Positions 8,401 through 19,689 of a stretch of 25,971 nucleotides of DNA are shown piece after piece; the first letter of the stretch is position 1, and each line of letters begins with the position of its first letter. This DNA comes from Schoenoplectus triqueter (Eukaryota; Streptophyta; Magnoliopsida; Poales; Cyperaceae). The position numbers and the translations under genes are program-made. The notes under the pieces were generated by a model, which was not told where the DNA came from, made no database searches, and saw only the letters and a list, made by a program, of their open reading frames with translations. Location: the NCBI GenBank assembly GCA_964058805.1, contig CAXKVV010000106.1, positions 1-25,971 of the forward strand. The letters are read 5' to 3'.

Positions 8401-11400
8401 ATGAAGCGTGTTTTATTGTTCTTGTTCCTCCTTTTATTAGTGTCTCTGAATGTGGTCCAATCTTCGCTCACATCACAAGCACAAGATCTCCTCCATTGGA
8501 AATCCACGTTGCACAACCAAGGTGTCCTACAGTCCTGGAATCTACATATCAGCCCCTGCAACTGGACGGGGATCACATGCCGTGTCAATAATAAGAACAG
8601 GCAAGTCATTATTGGAATCTCTCTCTCCGATATGGGTCTAGTTGGAAATCTGGACAATTTTAATTTGTCTACCCCTCTTCTACCCATTAAAAATCTTGAT
8701 CTCAGTAATAACAATCTCAGGGGAGTGATCCCCTCTTCAATATGCCTTTTCTCAAAACTTGCGTACCTCAGACTCCATGGAAATGCTCTTAGTGGGACCA
8801 TCCCCAGGTGTTTGGGTAACCTTACTGAATTGCAAGTTTTCTATGGGGATGACAACATGCTTTCAGGTTCCATACCAGAGGAATTAGGAAAGCTCACAAA
8901 CCTTTCTCAACTGGGACTCGCTAATAACAATGTTTCTGGTTCAATACCATCTAATATTGGAAACTTGACAAACTTAATATTTCTCTATCTTTGGGCAAAT
9001 ACTCTCTCTGGTCCAATCCCTTCCGAAATCGGCAGACTTACACAGATGGTGGTTCTGCAATTATCAGAAAACTCTTTAACAGGAGTAATTCCTACTTGTA
9101 TTGGAAACTTGACTAATATGAACACTCTGTATCTTTGGGGAAATACTCTCTCTGGTCCAATCCCTTCCGAAATCGGCAGACTTACAAGGATGGAGGATCT
9201 GGAATTATCACAAAACTTTTTAACCGGAGTAGTTCCTACTTCTATCGGAAACCTGACTAATATGAACACTTTGTATCTTTTCAATAATTACCTCTCCGAA
9301 TCAATCCCTTCCGAAATTGGTAGACTTCAGCGCATGATATCTCTAGGCATGGCACAAAATCTTTTGAGCGGAGAAATTCCATCAACTATAGTAAACTTAA
9401 CTTTTATCAACACTTTATCCCTTTCGGATAACAACCTCATTGGACCCATTCCACATGAAATTGGTAGGCTTACTCAGATGAAAAAATTATACCTATCCAA
9501 TAACAGCCTTTCTGGAGTGGTCCCACCAAATATATGCAATGGAGTGATGCAAATTATCACTTTGAACGATAATAAATTTGAAGGCCCAATTCCTAGTAGT
9601 TTTAAGAATTGCAGTAATCTAACAAGAGTCCGGTTAGAAAACAACCAATTTGATGGAAACATATCTGATCTATTTGGGTTTTACAAGCACCTAGATTACA
9701 TGGATTTAAGCAACAATCAACTTTCAGGGAAGCTTTCATCAAAATGGGGCCAGTGTAACAACCTGTCATATCTAAGTATATCAAGAAACAAACTTAATGG
9801 AGTCATACCGCCAGATATTGGTAATTTAACTATGTTAGAAGTGCTTGATCTATCATCAAATTCATTAGAAGGGGTAATACCTACAGAGATCAGTAAATTA
9901 AAAAAGTTGAATAAACTAAATTTGAGTCGCAACAACCTCATAGGAGATATACCTAAAGAATTTGGAATGTTATCGGCTGCAACCAACATTGACATATCAT
10001 CAAATGATCTAGTGAGTGAGGTACCAGAAGAACTTGGCAATTGTGTCAGTCTTGAACTGCTAAACCTTAGCAACAATAAATTGACCGGAAAAATCCCTCC
10101 TCATTTCCAAAATTTAGTAAACTTACTGGATCTCTTAGATTTAAGCTCAAATTTTCTAATTGGAGAAATACCAGCAACACTTGGCAGCTTGGACAAATTG
10201 GAAAATCTTAATTTGTCTCATAATAATCTAACTGGCCAGATCCCATCATCTTTGGGTGGTATGCTGAGTTTAGCATATATAGACTTGTCATACAACCAGC
10301 TAGAGGGTCCAGTACCTGATGCCAAATTATTTGAGAAAGCTCCATTGCAATGTTTTATGCATAATTTAGGTCTTTGTGGCACGGTGCAAGGTTTGCCTCC
10401 ATGTGGAGTGAATATTAGAAGAAATAACAATTCAGATATAACACGAAAAGTAAAACTAACAACGGTTCTATCTTTTTTTGGTGCCATATTTATCGTGTTC
10501 ATACTCTTGGGTATCTATGTAAAGCATTCAAAAAGGAGAAAAAGAGAATCTGAGAATATTCTGGACCTATATCCCTCATTGAGAAGGGACATATTTTCAG
10601 TTTGGAATTTTGATGGGGAAGTTGTATATGAGGATATTATCAGAGCCACAGAGAATTTCAATGAGAAATACTGCATTGGAATTGGAGGTAATGCAACAGT
10701 TTACAAAGCATTATTTGGACCAGAAAGTATCATTCTAGCTATAAAGAAAATCCACTCAGAAGATGGTGACATCTCGCTAGATAGCGAAGCATTTCACAAT
10801 GAGATCCGCATTCTAACCCAAATTAGGCATCGAAACATTGTAAAGCTATTTGGCTATTGTTCCTCACCCCAAAATAAATTTCTTGTCTACGAGTATCATG
10901 AAAGAAAGGATCTACAAAATATTTTGAATAGTGAAGTACTGGCTATAGAATTAGATTGGCCGAGAAGGAAGGCTATAGTGAAAGATATTGCATGTGCTCT
11001 GTCTTATATGCATAATTATTGCTCTCCACCAATAGTTCATCGTGATGTAACAAGTAAAAATATCTTACTTGATTTTGAGTTCAAAGCAAGTGTATCGGAT
11101 TTCGGCATAGCCAAGTTTCTCAAGCCGGAGTCTTCTAATTGGAGCACACTTGCAGGCACATATGGTTATATCGCTCCAGGTATATGTATATTTGACTTTT
11201 CGTTAATTGGTAGTTTGTAAAATTTATCAGTTGGACTTTTACCTACAATAATATTGAAAAAAATGAAATTCTTGTACTTTTTGTAGAACTAGCTTATACT
11301 TTGAGGATGACTACTAAGTGCGATGTTTATAGTTTTGGAGTATTTGTGTTGGAGCTGCTTATGGGAAAGCACCCTGGAGATATGATCAACCTACTGATCA

Positions 11401-11573
11401 CTGCTGAACAAGAAATCATACTGCAAGATATCCTCGACCCCCGCATTCAGCCTCCAACGGGACATGCGATTAGCGAGATTGTCAAACTGATACAGATTGC
11501 TTGTCAATGCTTGAACAATAACCCTTCATCGCGTCCAACAATGCAAGAGGTGGTGAACAATATTTGCAACTGA
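8401..11573 (+). CDS. LRR receptor-like kinase, MIK2-like (LRR-XIIb), complete
   Basis: Two exons, 8401..11179 and 11287..11573, give 1021 residues. An in-frame TGA at 8374 precedes the chosen ATG. Order of parts: signal peptide (1 to ~22, Leu-rich core); N-terminal cap with DLLHWKSTL and CNWTGITC; about 22 plant-type LRRs (to ~650) with consensus LxLSxNxLxGxIP; a membrane segment (~687-708) followed by KRRKR; kinase domain (~740-1015). The kinase has a Gly loop [11 protein letters not shown] (G760), the ATP lysine K782 in AIKKI, HRD with Asp882, DFG with Asp900, and APE interrupted by the intron. All catalytic residues are present and the HRD arginine makes it an RD kinase. [15 protein letters not shown] and GKHPGD are typical of MIK2-like receptors. 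MIK2 of Arabidopsis senses SCOOP peptides at the plasma membrane; the ligand here is unknown. Overall length fits the family. Confidence 0.93.
8961..9536 (+). repeat. Tandem 144-bp LRR-pair modules inside the receptor gene
   Basis: Modules start at 8961, 9105, 9249 and 9393, exactly 144 bp (48 codons, two 24-residue LRRs) apart, each beginning with a version of AAACTTGAC. The first two share a 46 bp exact stretch (8997-9042 and 9141-9186, covering [14 protein letters not shown]). The third is more diverged and the fourth more so. The pattern is beyond ordinary LRR consensus and indicates recent internal duplication in the ligand-facing domain. Confidence 0.85.
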
Positions 11574-12334
11574 ACAAGTAGTCGATTGCAGCACAAAGTT
11601 ATTGTGGTTGCCGCTATATATATATGTTTCTAGGAAATTAAATTAAATGTTGTTGTTTACTTTGGGAGATCAGAACCACGTATATATAATATATGTTGAT
11701 CTTTTTTTTTTGAAAATGTTTTGGCAAAAATCTTAGTTAAAGCTGTGTATGCATAGAACTTGGGCGTAAATAATATATGATAAGATCGAGAAGATCATTC
11801 ACGTGCAAGCTTTGTATCACAAAATATTGCAACGGTCCACACATTATGGGCATGACTGGTTAGTACTTTATTTCTCCGATCCCCAGCTTAATGAAATCAA
11901 ATGTCGGCGCTTGTGCTAAACTGAGGTTAGTTTAATTAAGTCACTGCTAATGTGTGCATCAGAGAGCGCGCGGCACGAATGAGATCGAGCAGGGAATTAA
12001 GTAGCTAGGAATTAATGGTGAAGGCATTATATGAATTTATGGATAATGCAGGGGGGGGGGGACCTTGGAAAAGATTGCAAAAACAAAATGGCCGTTTCAT
12101 TAATTGTTTTTATCAATAGTTTACAGTACAATGTGAAATTGTGCTCTTTTATGCATTAGTAAAACCAGTGGAATGCAATTATATAAAATTATGTAGCCGC
12201 TAACTTCAGTGTTATATATAACATTTTAAATATTGAATAGGAGTATATAATAACAACCATTGCATATACCAATTTTATTATTTAATGAGAATTCAGTAGG
12301 CTCTTTCTTGGCCTACCAAGAAAAAAACCATTTC
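11574..12334. other. 3' flank of receptor kinase copy B
   Basis: Appears identical to 814-1574, including the poly-G run. No gene seen. Confidence 0.6.
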
Positions 12335-12900
12335 ATATACAAATTAGTAACCCAAAAACTGTGTTTCTGTTAATATAAAACAAGAACTCAGCAGCAGTTA
12401 TCATACCTCCCCCGGGAATCATAGGCATTAATTTTCCCTTGAAGATGTTCTCTATATAAATAGGTAGACTCAGCGATGATGATTTCCCCTGTGGTTTATC
12501 AGCACATGAATTCATAAAAGATACTTCTCGACATTAATCACAAAAAAGAGGAAAAAACAAATAAAAAAGTAGAAATAGAAGAGTACAGGAAGAAAAGTGT
12601 TGGAACTGAGACCACTAATGATGAAAACTGAAAAGGAAGCCTGCTGCTGCCTCAGCAAAACTAACACCAATTGCGCACAAGCCTGAAATTGAACAATCGG
12701 TTAACCTCGATTGAGATTTGAGCATACTATTATTGTAAGCGCCCAAAGGAGATAAAAAAATAATGTTAAATTGGAGTGAAATTACGAATCACCTTGGTAA
12801 GTTTCCTTCATGGAGATGATTCCATTTTTGTTGCTGTCGAAGAAAGATATGTACTTTTGATGTGGTGTCAATGTCATATCGACAACATTTGAATCTACTA
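12335..12900 (-). pseudogene. Caleosin/peroxygenase-like pseudogene, copy B
   Basis: Duplicate of 1575-2140 with the same stop and frameshift, so the gene was already broken before the duplication. The only difference seen is at 12785, eight bases into the intron after the EF-hand exon. The EF-hand piece is at about 12890-12793, the GLCAIGVSFAEAAAG piece near 12680, and the PIYIENIFKGK piece near 12450. Confidence 0.75.
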
Positions 12901-13774
12901 TCCCTTTAATTCCATTATGTAATATGAAATATAGGTATGATGACTGGTATGTACTGATAATATATGCAATCAAAATATTACCCCCCACCCCCCTCAAAAA
13001 AAAAATACTTAGACAACATACTAATTTATCAAAATTCTCTCTTGATAAAATTATGAAATCTTACTGATATCAGTTTGAATTGAAGCATTTGTTCAAGACA
13101 ATAATTATTCTTTTAAAAAGAAAACTAAAATTTATAAAGTGAGAATCAGAGTATAGTTATTACCTTGATTGGATTGAAGCATCTATTTGAGATGGGAGTT
13201 GCTTCATCAACCCCTAAGAATGAAAATTACAACAGATTAACATCTGAAATGACAATTTGTTCCTTCTTCATCAAGCATATTGGATATCCAAAATCAGCGA
13301 AGCAAATTGATCTCTTTCCTACAAATACAACATAAGAGTATTTTTTTTTTTAAATAATTCACACAAAAAGGGAGATAAGAAGTTAGCAGGGAAATCCAGT
13401 TCTTCATTTAATTAAGAAAGGAGCAAATGAAATTGAGATGATCTGATGAATTTTCAAAAGCCAAAATTGCATAAATATGTTAAAATAAACAACACAGTCC
13501 AAGAATCAAGAACAATAATTTCCTACTCAACAACAATTAATGGATAACCACAAAATGTAAAAATCGATTAAAATCTCTCAAGCAGTGTGATGGTATCAAT
13601 CCTTAAAGCCACAAATAATTTGTTCCTTTTATTCCTTGTATTGAAAGATCCTTACATTAACTTAAATAAAAGGAATTGATAAGGCCATATATATTACATT
13701 TACATTAAAATCAATTTTGTAGCTAAAAAATTAAAGTCGTGCGGTGATTAGTAGTTCAATCTACAAAAAATGGC
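12901..13774. other. AT-rich spacer, copy B
   Basis: Same as 2141-3013 except for one extra T in a poly-T run near 13341. No supported gene. Confidence 0.4.

Positions 13775-13827
<53 letters not shown>
13775..13827. repeat. Compound microsatellite (AT)n(GA)n, copy B
   Basis: 25 nt of AT then 28 nt of GA, shorter than copy A in both blocks. Confidence 0.95.
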
Positions 13828-13830
<3 letters not shown>

Positions 13831-13897
13831 AGGCTATGGTGCTTTGTAAAGCACAAGAGTATTGTGTGTTTTGCCATCTATTATTAATTTTAAGTCA

Positions 13898-14156
13898 GAA
13901 ATGATTGATCCTAATAGCTCAATCTAATCTCCATATTAAAATTTATTAGTAAACAAAATTTTATATTTTTTGGAATTCATTTGCTATTTTTTTATGGGGC
14001 AAAAAATCATCATTTTTGGATGACCCAGAATTCTCAGATCAAGTCATTTTCTCATCATCAGAAAAAATAGCAAAAAAATTCTAAAAAATATAAAATTTAG
14101 TTTACTAATAAATTTTGATATGAAAATTAGATTGAATCGTTCGGATCAATTATTTC
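13898..14156. mobile_element. Foldback/MITE-like element, copy B
   Basis: Duplicate of 3153-3411 with the same inverted arms and loop; two substitutions are visible in the right half. Noncoding. Confidence 0.7.
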
Positions 14157-14159
14157 TCC

Positions 14160-14585
14160 TCATCAAATGATGGATTTGTCGAATTGTCGGTGTGACAACG
14201 GTTCTTTTTACTCTGACGTCATCGTCGACCTTCCTCGGTGTTTGCTCGGTTGTGTGGAGGAGCGACAGCGGTGCGGTGGCAGTGGAGAGAAGGGAGAAGA
14301 GAGTGAGAATTAGAGGTGGGTTGAGTTTGTTGGTGTGTTGAGAGAGAAGGAAGAGATAGAAATTAGGAGAGAGAGAAATAATGGTGAGTGAATGAAGAGA
14401 GAGGGAGAGAGAGGAGGGGGTTTAAAGGAGAGTAGGGGCGGTTTTGAGAGAGAGAGGCGATTTGAATGGATGGGAGAGAGAAGAGGCTGAAAATGCACCT
14501 CTATACCGCCAATGGTTACTTTATACGGCCCGTGTGTAAAGGGCATACAGCTCATATACGTTGGTTTTCACAACAAAATGGAGAG
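14160..14585 (-). mobile_element. LTR-like left end of the gypsy element
   Basis: CT-rich on the minus strand, with the motif GGGCCGTATAAAG (forward 14525-14535 region) and a TTTAAACC box that could be a promoter. It is partly overlapped by or truncated at the foldback element. It is a poor match to the right-hand LTR, so assignment as a 3' LTR is tentative. The open reading frame on the minus strand here (14555-14310) is low-complexity Ser/Leu/Pro and not a gene. Confidence 0.4.
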
Positions 14586-15599
14586 AAAAATAAAGAAAAA
14601 ATCATGCATGCAATCAAAATGAAGAAACAAAATGAATAAAGAGAAGTAGTATTTATTTTATGTCGTTAATTTGACCTTTATTTTTTCACTCGTTTTATCT
14701 TCACCTTTGGTTTTCCTAAAAAAATTTATGCGAATTGCTTAAGATATGTTTTGCTGAATTTTCCTTGAATAACGTCTTTTCTTTGATTGTTGAGCGATCC
14801 CCGAGTGGTTCACATGAGACACAATTTGATATGTCAATCTTGAGAGAGAGAACTAGAGCAGACTTGATATTAGAACGTATATCTTCATGCAATTATGAGT
14901 ACGAACTCACTTCCAATACTTGATCGTACTCTATTGCTTGATCTTCATCATTCATTGTGTTGGGTGCATGAGTTTTAAGAGCAGGAGAGATTGGTGGTTG
15001 GTACAGTTGTTGTATCTCTGTATCCTTCTTCTTTTTACTCGAATTGGAATAAGTACACATGCATTGCGTTATTTGTACACGAGTCATATGAGGATCCGAT
15101 TCCTCGGTATTCATGCTTGTTCTTGTTGGTTCAAACTTAGGTGCGAGCGAAATAGAACTGGTTAGTTTCGCACATTCTGGTTCCTTCTCATAAGGAACCT
15201 CCTTGATAACTGGCCCTTCAAAGTTCACGAGGTGCTCATTTGGTGCTATTCTCGTGTTCTCTACTTCTGCATCTGTCAGTATGTTAGGGCCTCGGTATGA
15301 GGTTTTACTTTTCAGAGTCTCTTTGACTTCTTATATGTTCGAAAACTCAGAACCACCAACCTCATCTCTCGAGGTTATAGCTTTTGCCTCTCTTCTTGGA
15401 TTTATTTCAGGTTTGCTGGGTAATTTGTCGCGGTCCGCGGAGGTGGATGCACTCGCTGATAGCCTGCAGCTGCTCTCGTAGGATCTGATTTATCTTCTCT
15501 TGCCCTTGTATGAATTCAGTGATAGCTAGGGCAATGTAAAGGGGTCTCGGTTGGGTGAACTGAGGTCTATGTCCTGATCCAGGAATAAAGTGTTCTGAT

Positions 15600-16700
15600 A
15601 AAAATTTCGGCTACCATTCCCAGACGGTTGTTGGAACTAACAATCCCATTGATTATTTTGATACGAGTCATGGTTGTAGTTCTCATAAGTCACTAAATTT
15701 GGCCGTCCTTGCATCCACTCTTGGGATTCAGGCGAATCCTCTAGTTGGGGCTCGTAAATTAGGTTAGACATGAACGAATACTCGTAAAGTGAGTTTGATA
15801 TGAATGAAGGCTAGTTGTTGACCGAGTTAACCTGTTGTGCCCCTTCATCAGGTTGTGCCAGCAGGCATTCCTGATAGCTGTGTTTTTTATCTCCGCAAAA
15901 ATCATAAGACGTTGATTGGAGGTTCTGGTTCGCTTTTGCTTGTTTACTTTTCCGGAGTTACGTCTGTAAGGCAACAATTCACACTGAGAATACAGATAAT
16001 TGATCAAGTTCTAGCCTACCTCGGTCGTCTCCTCTGCGGCGATCATGATCCATCTAATGTTCTTGTGCCACAAGTCGGTCAAAAAGTTTCAATACCTCAT
16101 CGGGCTCTATCTGTATGCAGTAGCCACCAGTCGCTGAGTTCATGAGCCTACGATTGTTATCTATCAGACTTTGGTAAAAACCCTCTACTATAATCCATAC
16201 AGAAATATTATGATGTAGGCATGAATTCAGCAATTTCTTGTACCTTTCTCATACCTCACTCATGGACTCATCGGCGCCTTGCCTAAATACTGAGATTTGT
16301 GTTTTAATCTTAGCATCCCTCTTGCCAGGAAATAATTTGCTTAAGAAAAGATTGAAGAGATTAGCCCAGATGCCAATTGAGTCTTTTGAAAGAGAAATAA
16401 GCCATATCTTGGCTCTATCTTTTAAGGTACATAAAAAAAACTAACCTGATGTAGTCCTTAGATGCTCCGTTCAGTCGGACTGCTCTCTAGCATTGCAGGA
16501 ATGTTCTGATGTGATCATACGGGTCCTCGTACTCTATCCCATAATAACATTTATTCTGGAGGATGCTAATTGTACTCGCGTCATAACTGGGTGGGTCGCT
16601 TACTAGACATGAAAGTCTGATTGGGCCCCTAACATCTATTGCTCGTAGTGTTGCATAGTCCAATAATGTCCTTGACACGAAGGGTCCATCCTCCTCTACA
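15600..16700 (-). pseudogene. Retrotransposon gag pseudogene
   Basis: The best part (16678-16487) reads SRTLLDYATLRAIDVRGPI, then EYEDPYDHIRTFLQC, matching the start of plant Ty3/gypsy gag (RTLxDYA ... EDPxxHLxxF). Further minus-strand pieces continue the family pattern in broken frames: a NGASKDYIRL piece near 16460, LFLSKLFPGK-like and MHE/ADES-like stretches near 16350-16250, and a Gln/Asn-rich tail near 15720-15600. Stops and frameshifts are frequent, so no product is expected. Gag would form the particle shell in an active element. Confidence 0.7.
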
Positions 16701-16908
16701 CCTCAGCCTCGATTCTCACCATCACCGATTTGTTTGAATCAGGAGAATAACATGATGTGCTGGTGTTATCTCTTCGCTCCTTAACTGATAGTCTCCAACA
16801 GGAGGGAGTCTTTTCAGTTTTTATCCTAAAACAAAGAAAAAAAAGAGAAGAAAGAACAAAAAAAAATCTAGATATAAAAGTAAAATAAACTTAGCAATTG
16901 CGCTGCCT
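16701..16908. other. Leader between PBS and gag
   Basis: Noncoding stretch of the gypsy element; A-rich on the plus strand near 16826-16885. No separate feature seen. Confidence 0.4.
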
Positions 16909-16926
16909 TCCCTGATAACAGCGCTA
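16909..16926 (-). other. Decayed primer binding site, Asp-tRNA type
   Basis: On the minus strand this reads TAGCGCTGTTATCAGGGA, four changes from TGGCGCCGTTGCCGGGGA, the PBS typical of Athila/Tat elements. It is preceded by ATCAAGCTTTTT and followed by AGGCAGCGC, the usual surroundings in that group. Most of the changes fit CpG-type or transition decay. Confidence 0.75.
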
Positions 16927-16933
16927 AAAAGCT

Positions 16934-18403
16934 TGATGCACGCACGAATGCGCGTGCCACTTTTAAAATTTATAAACTCTTACGCTACTTGGTTCGGCCA
17001 CAAGCGCACGACCTACGTTGGTATAGTAAGAGATTAATCCACAGAGAATGAGGTGACTACTGAGTTACCCTTCTCGGATCTCTAGATTTACAAATAAGTA
17101 AAAAAAAAAAGGAGTTTGCGCAAAGAATTTTGGTAATTTATATGAAACAGAGAAAATAGAAAGCAATAACTAAATCTTTTTGTGTTTTATAAGATAATAG
17201 TTCCTAGGGATATAAGTCAGTATCCACTCAGATCTGGACCATATGACCCGTATGCAGATGCATATGGTCCGTATGAACTTAGACAAGTTACAGCTACTTC
17301 TAAAGATTGGTTTCCTCGCTGGTTGTGCTAATCCTAACCAGCCAGTACCTGGTCAACATACCTCAACTATTGCATGTTGGTCTATTTGTGTAGTTGGTGG
17401 TCGGACATGGTTCCTAAATTCACATAAACCTCAACTGTCGCATGTTGACATAGATCACTTAGATTGAGTGCTGATTTCCTGTAGGCACGCTCATATCTCT
17501 CGATCTGAGAGAGGTTCAACATTTCATGCACAACCCAATCTTAGAAAAACCCTTAAAAAACTACTCGAATCTTAGATAGTTCGAGAGTCTGGCCTCGGCT
17601 CAAGACCTATCCTAGTAGTTGGACAAACATATCAGACAAGCAATGACAATAATACACAGCATAATAATTACAACCGTTGATTAACAAAAACCTTTAATAA
17701 ATAATTATAATATGAGTTTCACATCCCTAATCACTAAAAACTAAAGTACTCAGCCGCTCATTACGGTATATAAAAATACGGTAAAGATATAAAGAGAAAA
17801 GACAAGAGACATCCTACAAAAAATATCAAAAATAATAGTGAATACAACAAAAAGAGATGATTCAAACTCTAGATGCTGCCCTGTGCCAGCCTTCTGCTTG
17901 GTCTCCATCTCCTCTCGGGACTCCGGGCCTTCGATGTCTCAAACTGCCCTTGAGATTGGCCGGTGGCTAGGGTTTCGTAAAGATGGAGTAGGAGAGATGG
18001 AGATGGTGTGCAAATGGTGGCCAAAATGGAGCTCTCCAAACCCTAGGCTGCTGGGCGAATTTATAAGAGTGAGATCAGCCAAGTTAGAAGGGAATCACGG
18101 CATTAAATTGCTGCTTTCTTTGCAGATTTTTCGGATAGATGTCATACGGCCCGTATGCCCTTTGTAGATGCGGTAAACGATTTTTGTTGGTCCCATGGTT
18201 CTTCAATTGGCGTGGAAGCTCAGTTTGAGACCCAATTCCTCAGCTTTTCAGCTCGATATCCCTGAAATGTTTAGTAAGCCAAAACAAAATCAAATCTAAA
18301 AATAAATATGCTTATGCAATGAAATAAAATATGAGATTGAGAGTTTTGATCTTATTTTAAGCACAAATATGGGTGAAAATATGTATATAAATGTGTGACA
18401 TCA
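16934..18403 (-). mobile_element. Right LTR (5' LTR) of the gypsy element
   Basis: On the minus strand the segment begins TGATGTC (18403) and ends ATCA (16934), eight bases before the PBS, giving matched TGAT..ATCA termini and 1470 bp, a normal size for Athila/Tat LTRs. A TATA-like CTTATAAATTC (minus strand, forward 18059-18069) is followed by AGGGTTTGGAG, consistent with a U3/R boundary. The near-palindromes CATACGG-C-CCGTATG (18143-18157) and its variants at 17240-17254 and 17261-17275 lie inside it. The start at 18403 is inferred from the termini only. Confidence 0.6.
18059..18069 (-). promoter_or_regulatory. Possible TATA box of the LTR promoter
   Basis: Minus-strand CTTATAAATTC within the LTR, followed ~15-20 bp downstream by the AGGGTTTGGAG stretch. 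Position within U3 is plausible; function in this decayed copy is unlikely. Confidence 0.4.
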
Positions 18404-19600
18404 AGGACGAGTCTATAATCATGTTATCACTACTATTTGGCTTGGGAAGTATGTTGTGAATGAAATATTCACGAGTTTTTCTCTAGCACTTATGTTTATC
18501 ATATTCATGTAATAAAACATAGGATCACACATGCTTGAAAGAAAAATTATATAACTAATTTATGCACTAGGTAATCAAACCCTTGAGCCAAAGAAAAATT
18601 GACTATTGGACGAATTAGAACCAAAACAATAAGAAAATATAATGACATTAAGCTGCGACAAAAGCAAGAGATTTTTCGTACCTAACCCGATGTACCATAT
18701 TGAATTACCATAGTCCTCTGTACTTGTCATTTCATAACCAAAGATAATGGGTACTTCAAATGTAAGAAATGAAGAGAAAAAAACATCGTTAGCGAGAAAT
18801 TCTTTGAAGATTGCGATGGGGATAATTATCGTAGCTCCATGTGCAAGACTCATTAAAATATGTCATGTACCTTGAAGCCAGACAATCCATCAATCCCAAA
18901 TTACACGTGTACTTCTTAAAAGTATTGCATTATGTATTAAAAACAATAATATTTGACTCACTTGAGAACTCTAGCGAGACTTGTATTAATGTTATATTAA
19001 TGATCGTGTCTACGACTAGTGTTACTTTCTCGTGGCCGTCTCTGATGGAGAAGTTGAGAAGGAGAGTGACACTGCTAATATCTACCAAATCAAATCAATT
19101 ATTCCCAAGAAGAGTATTAATATTAAATTCTGAATAAGATGATTCTAAAAGATAGAGAACATCATATAGTGCTAAGTATTAACTCACTTATTATAGGTCG
19201 CACTGAGAATTTTTTAGATCATGACAATCTTAGTTAAACATTCATTTATTGTAAGTATAAATATCAATAATATATAAAATGCTACTTTAATCTTATTTTA
19301 GTTTGTTTTTTTCTTTTCAGTTGTTTATTATGTTTTAATTATTTTCAATGTATTGAAAATATAGTGTAAAATGAGTATGATCAGTCAGATGATTATTTAT
19401 AGATAATCAATGTAAATTTCATTATTTGATCTCACTTTAAAATTCTTTTAGCATCTCTCAACTATTTTAAATATTATTTTTAAAATATAATAAATAAAGA
19501 AATTAATATTAGTTGATCCATTAATTATTTTTTTTATTTTTATTAACTAGGCTGAAACATAAACAACTACAGGATGGAAGGAATCAGAATAAAGAACCTC
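18404..19600. other. AT-rich intergenic region, no gene recognised
   Basis: Contains short open stretches on both strands (minus 18853-18575 and plus 18841-19137) with no family I recognise. The minus-strand stretch has a donor-like TTAG|GTACG near 18682 and could be a decayed exon, but nothing confirms it. A small inverted repeat (AGTGTTACTTTCTC near 19018 and GAGAGTGACACT near 19063) is present. The last part is presumably the promoter of the PHS1-like gene. Confidence 0.4.
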
Positions 19601-19689
19601 AGTTGTCAGTTGCTAGCCTGCGCTGCGTTCGTCATAACGATTATTGATAATGATAATGATATTGTGATCCAAATCTCGAACTGATCCAT

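Larger units (their letters stand above)
10761..15592. repeat. Segmental duplication, copy B (matches 1-4919)
   Basis: Right-hand partner of 1-4919, holding the same order: kinase end, caleosin pseudogene, microsatellite, foldback element and retroelement fragment. Unlike copy A, the retroelement continues uninterrupted past 15592 into a gag region, so copy B shows the state before the LTR at 4920 interrupted copy A. Shared sequence ends GGAATAAAGTGTT, the last four bases of which also match the LTR start by chance. Confidence 0.95.
14160..18403 (-). mobile_element. Degenerate Tat/Athila-like Ty3/gypsy element
   Basis: Read on the minus strand the order is LTR (18403-16934), PBS (16926-16909), gag (about 16700-15600), a low-complexity tail, and an LTR-like left end (about 14585-14160). 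No protease, reverse transcriptase or integrase is visible. The element is therefore a deletion derivative or a non-autonomous type. The left LTR-like part and the right LTR resemble each other only in short motifs (ATACGG/GGGCCGTAT type), so two nested elements of related families cannot be excluded. The left part is shared with copy A, the right part is not. Confidence 0.7.

Noticed and set aside
8295..8801. Minus-strand open frame of 168 codons opposite the start of the receptor kinase
   Set aside because: It is a shadow of the LRR coding strand; the translation has no domain and the plus-strand gene explains the openness.
18575..18853. Minus-strand open stretch of 92 codons with a hydrophobic, protein-like composition
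   Set aside because: I recognise no family, there is no supported continuation upstream or downstream, and stops are frequent in neighbouring frames. It may be a decayed exon, but nothing in the sequence shows it.
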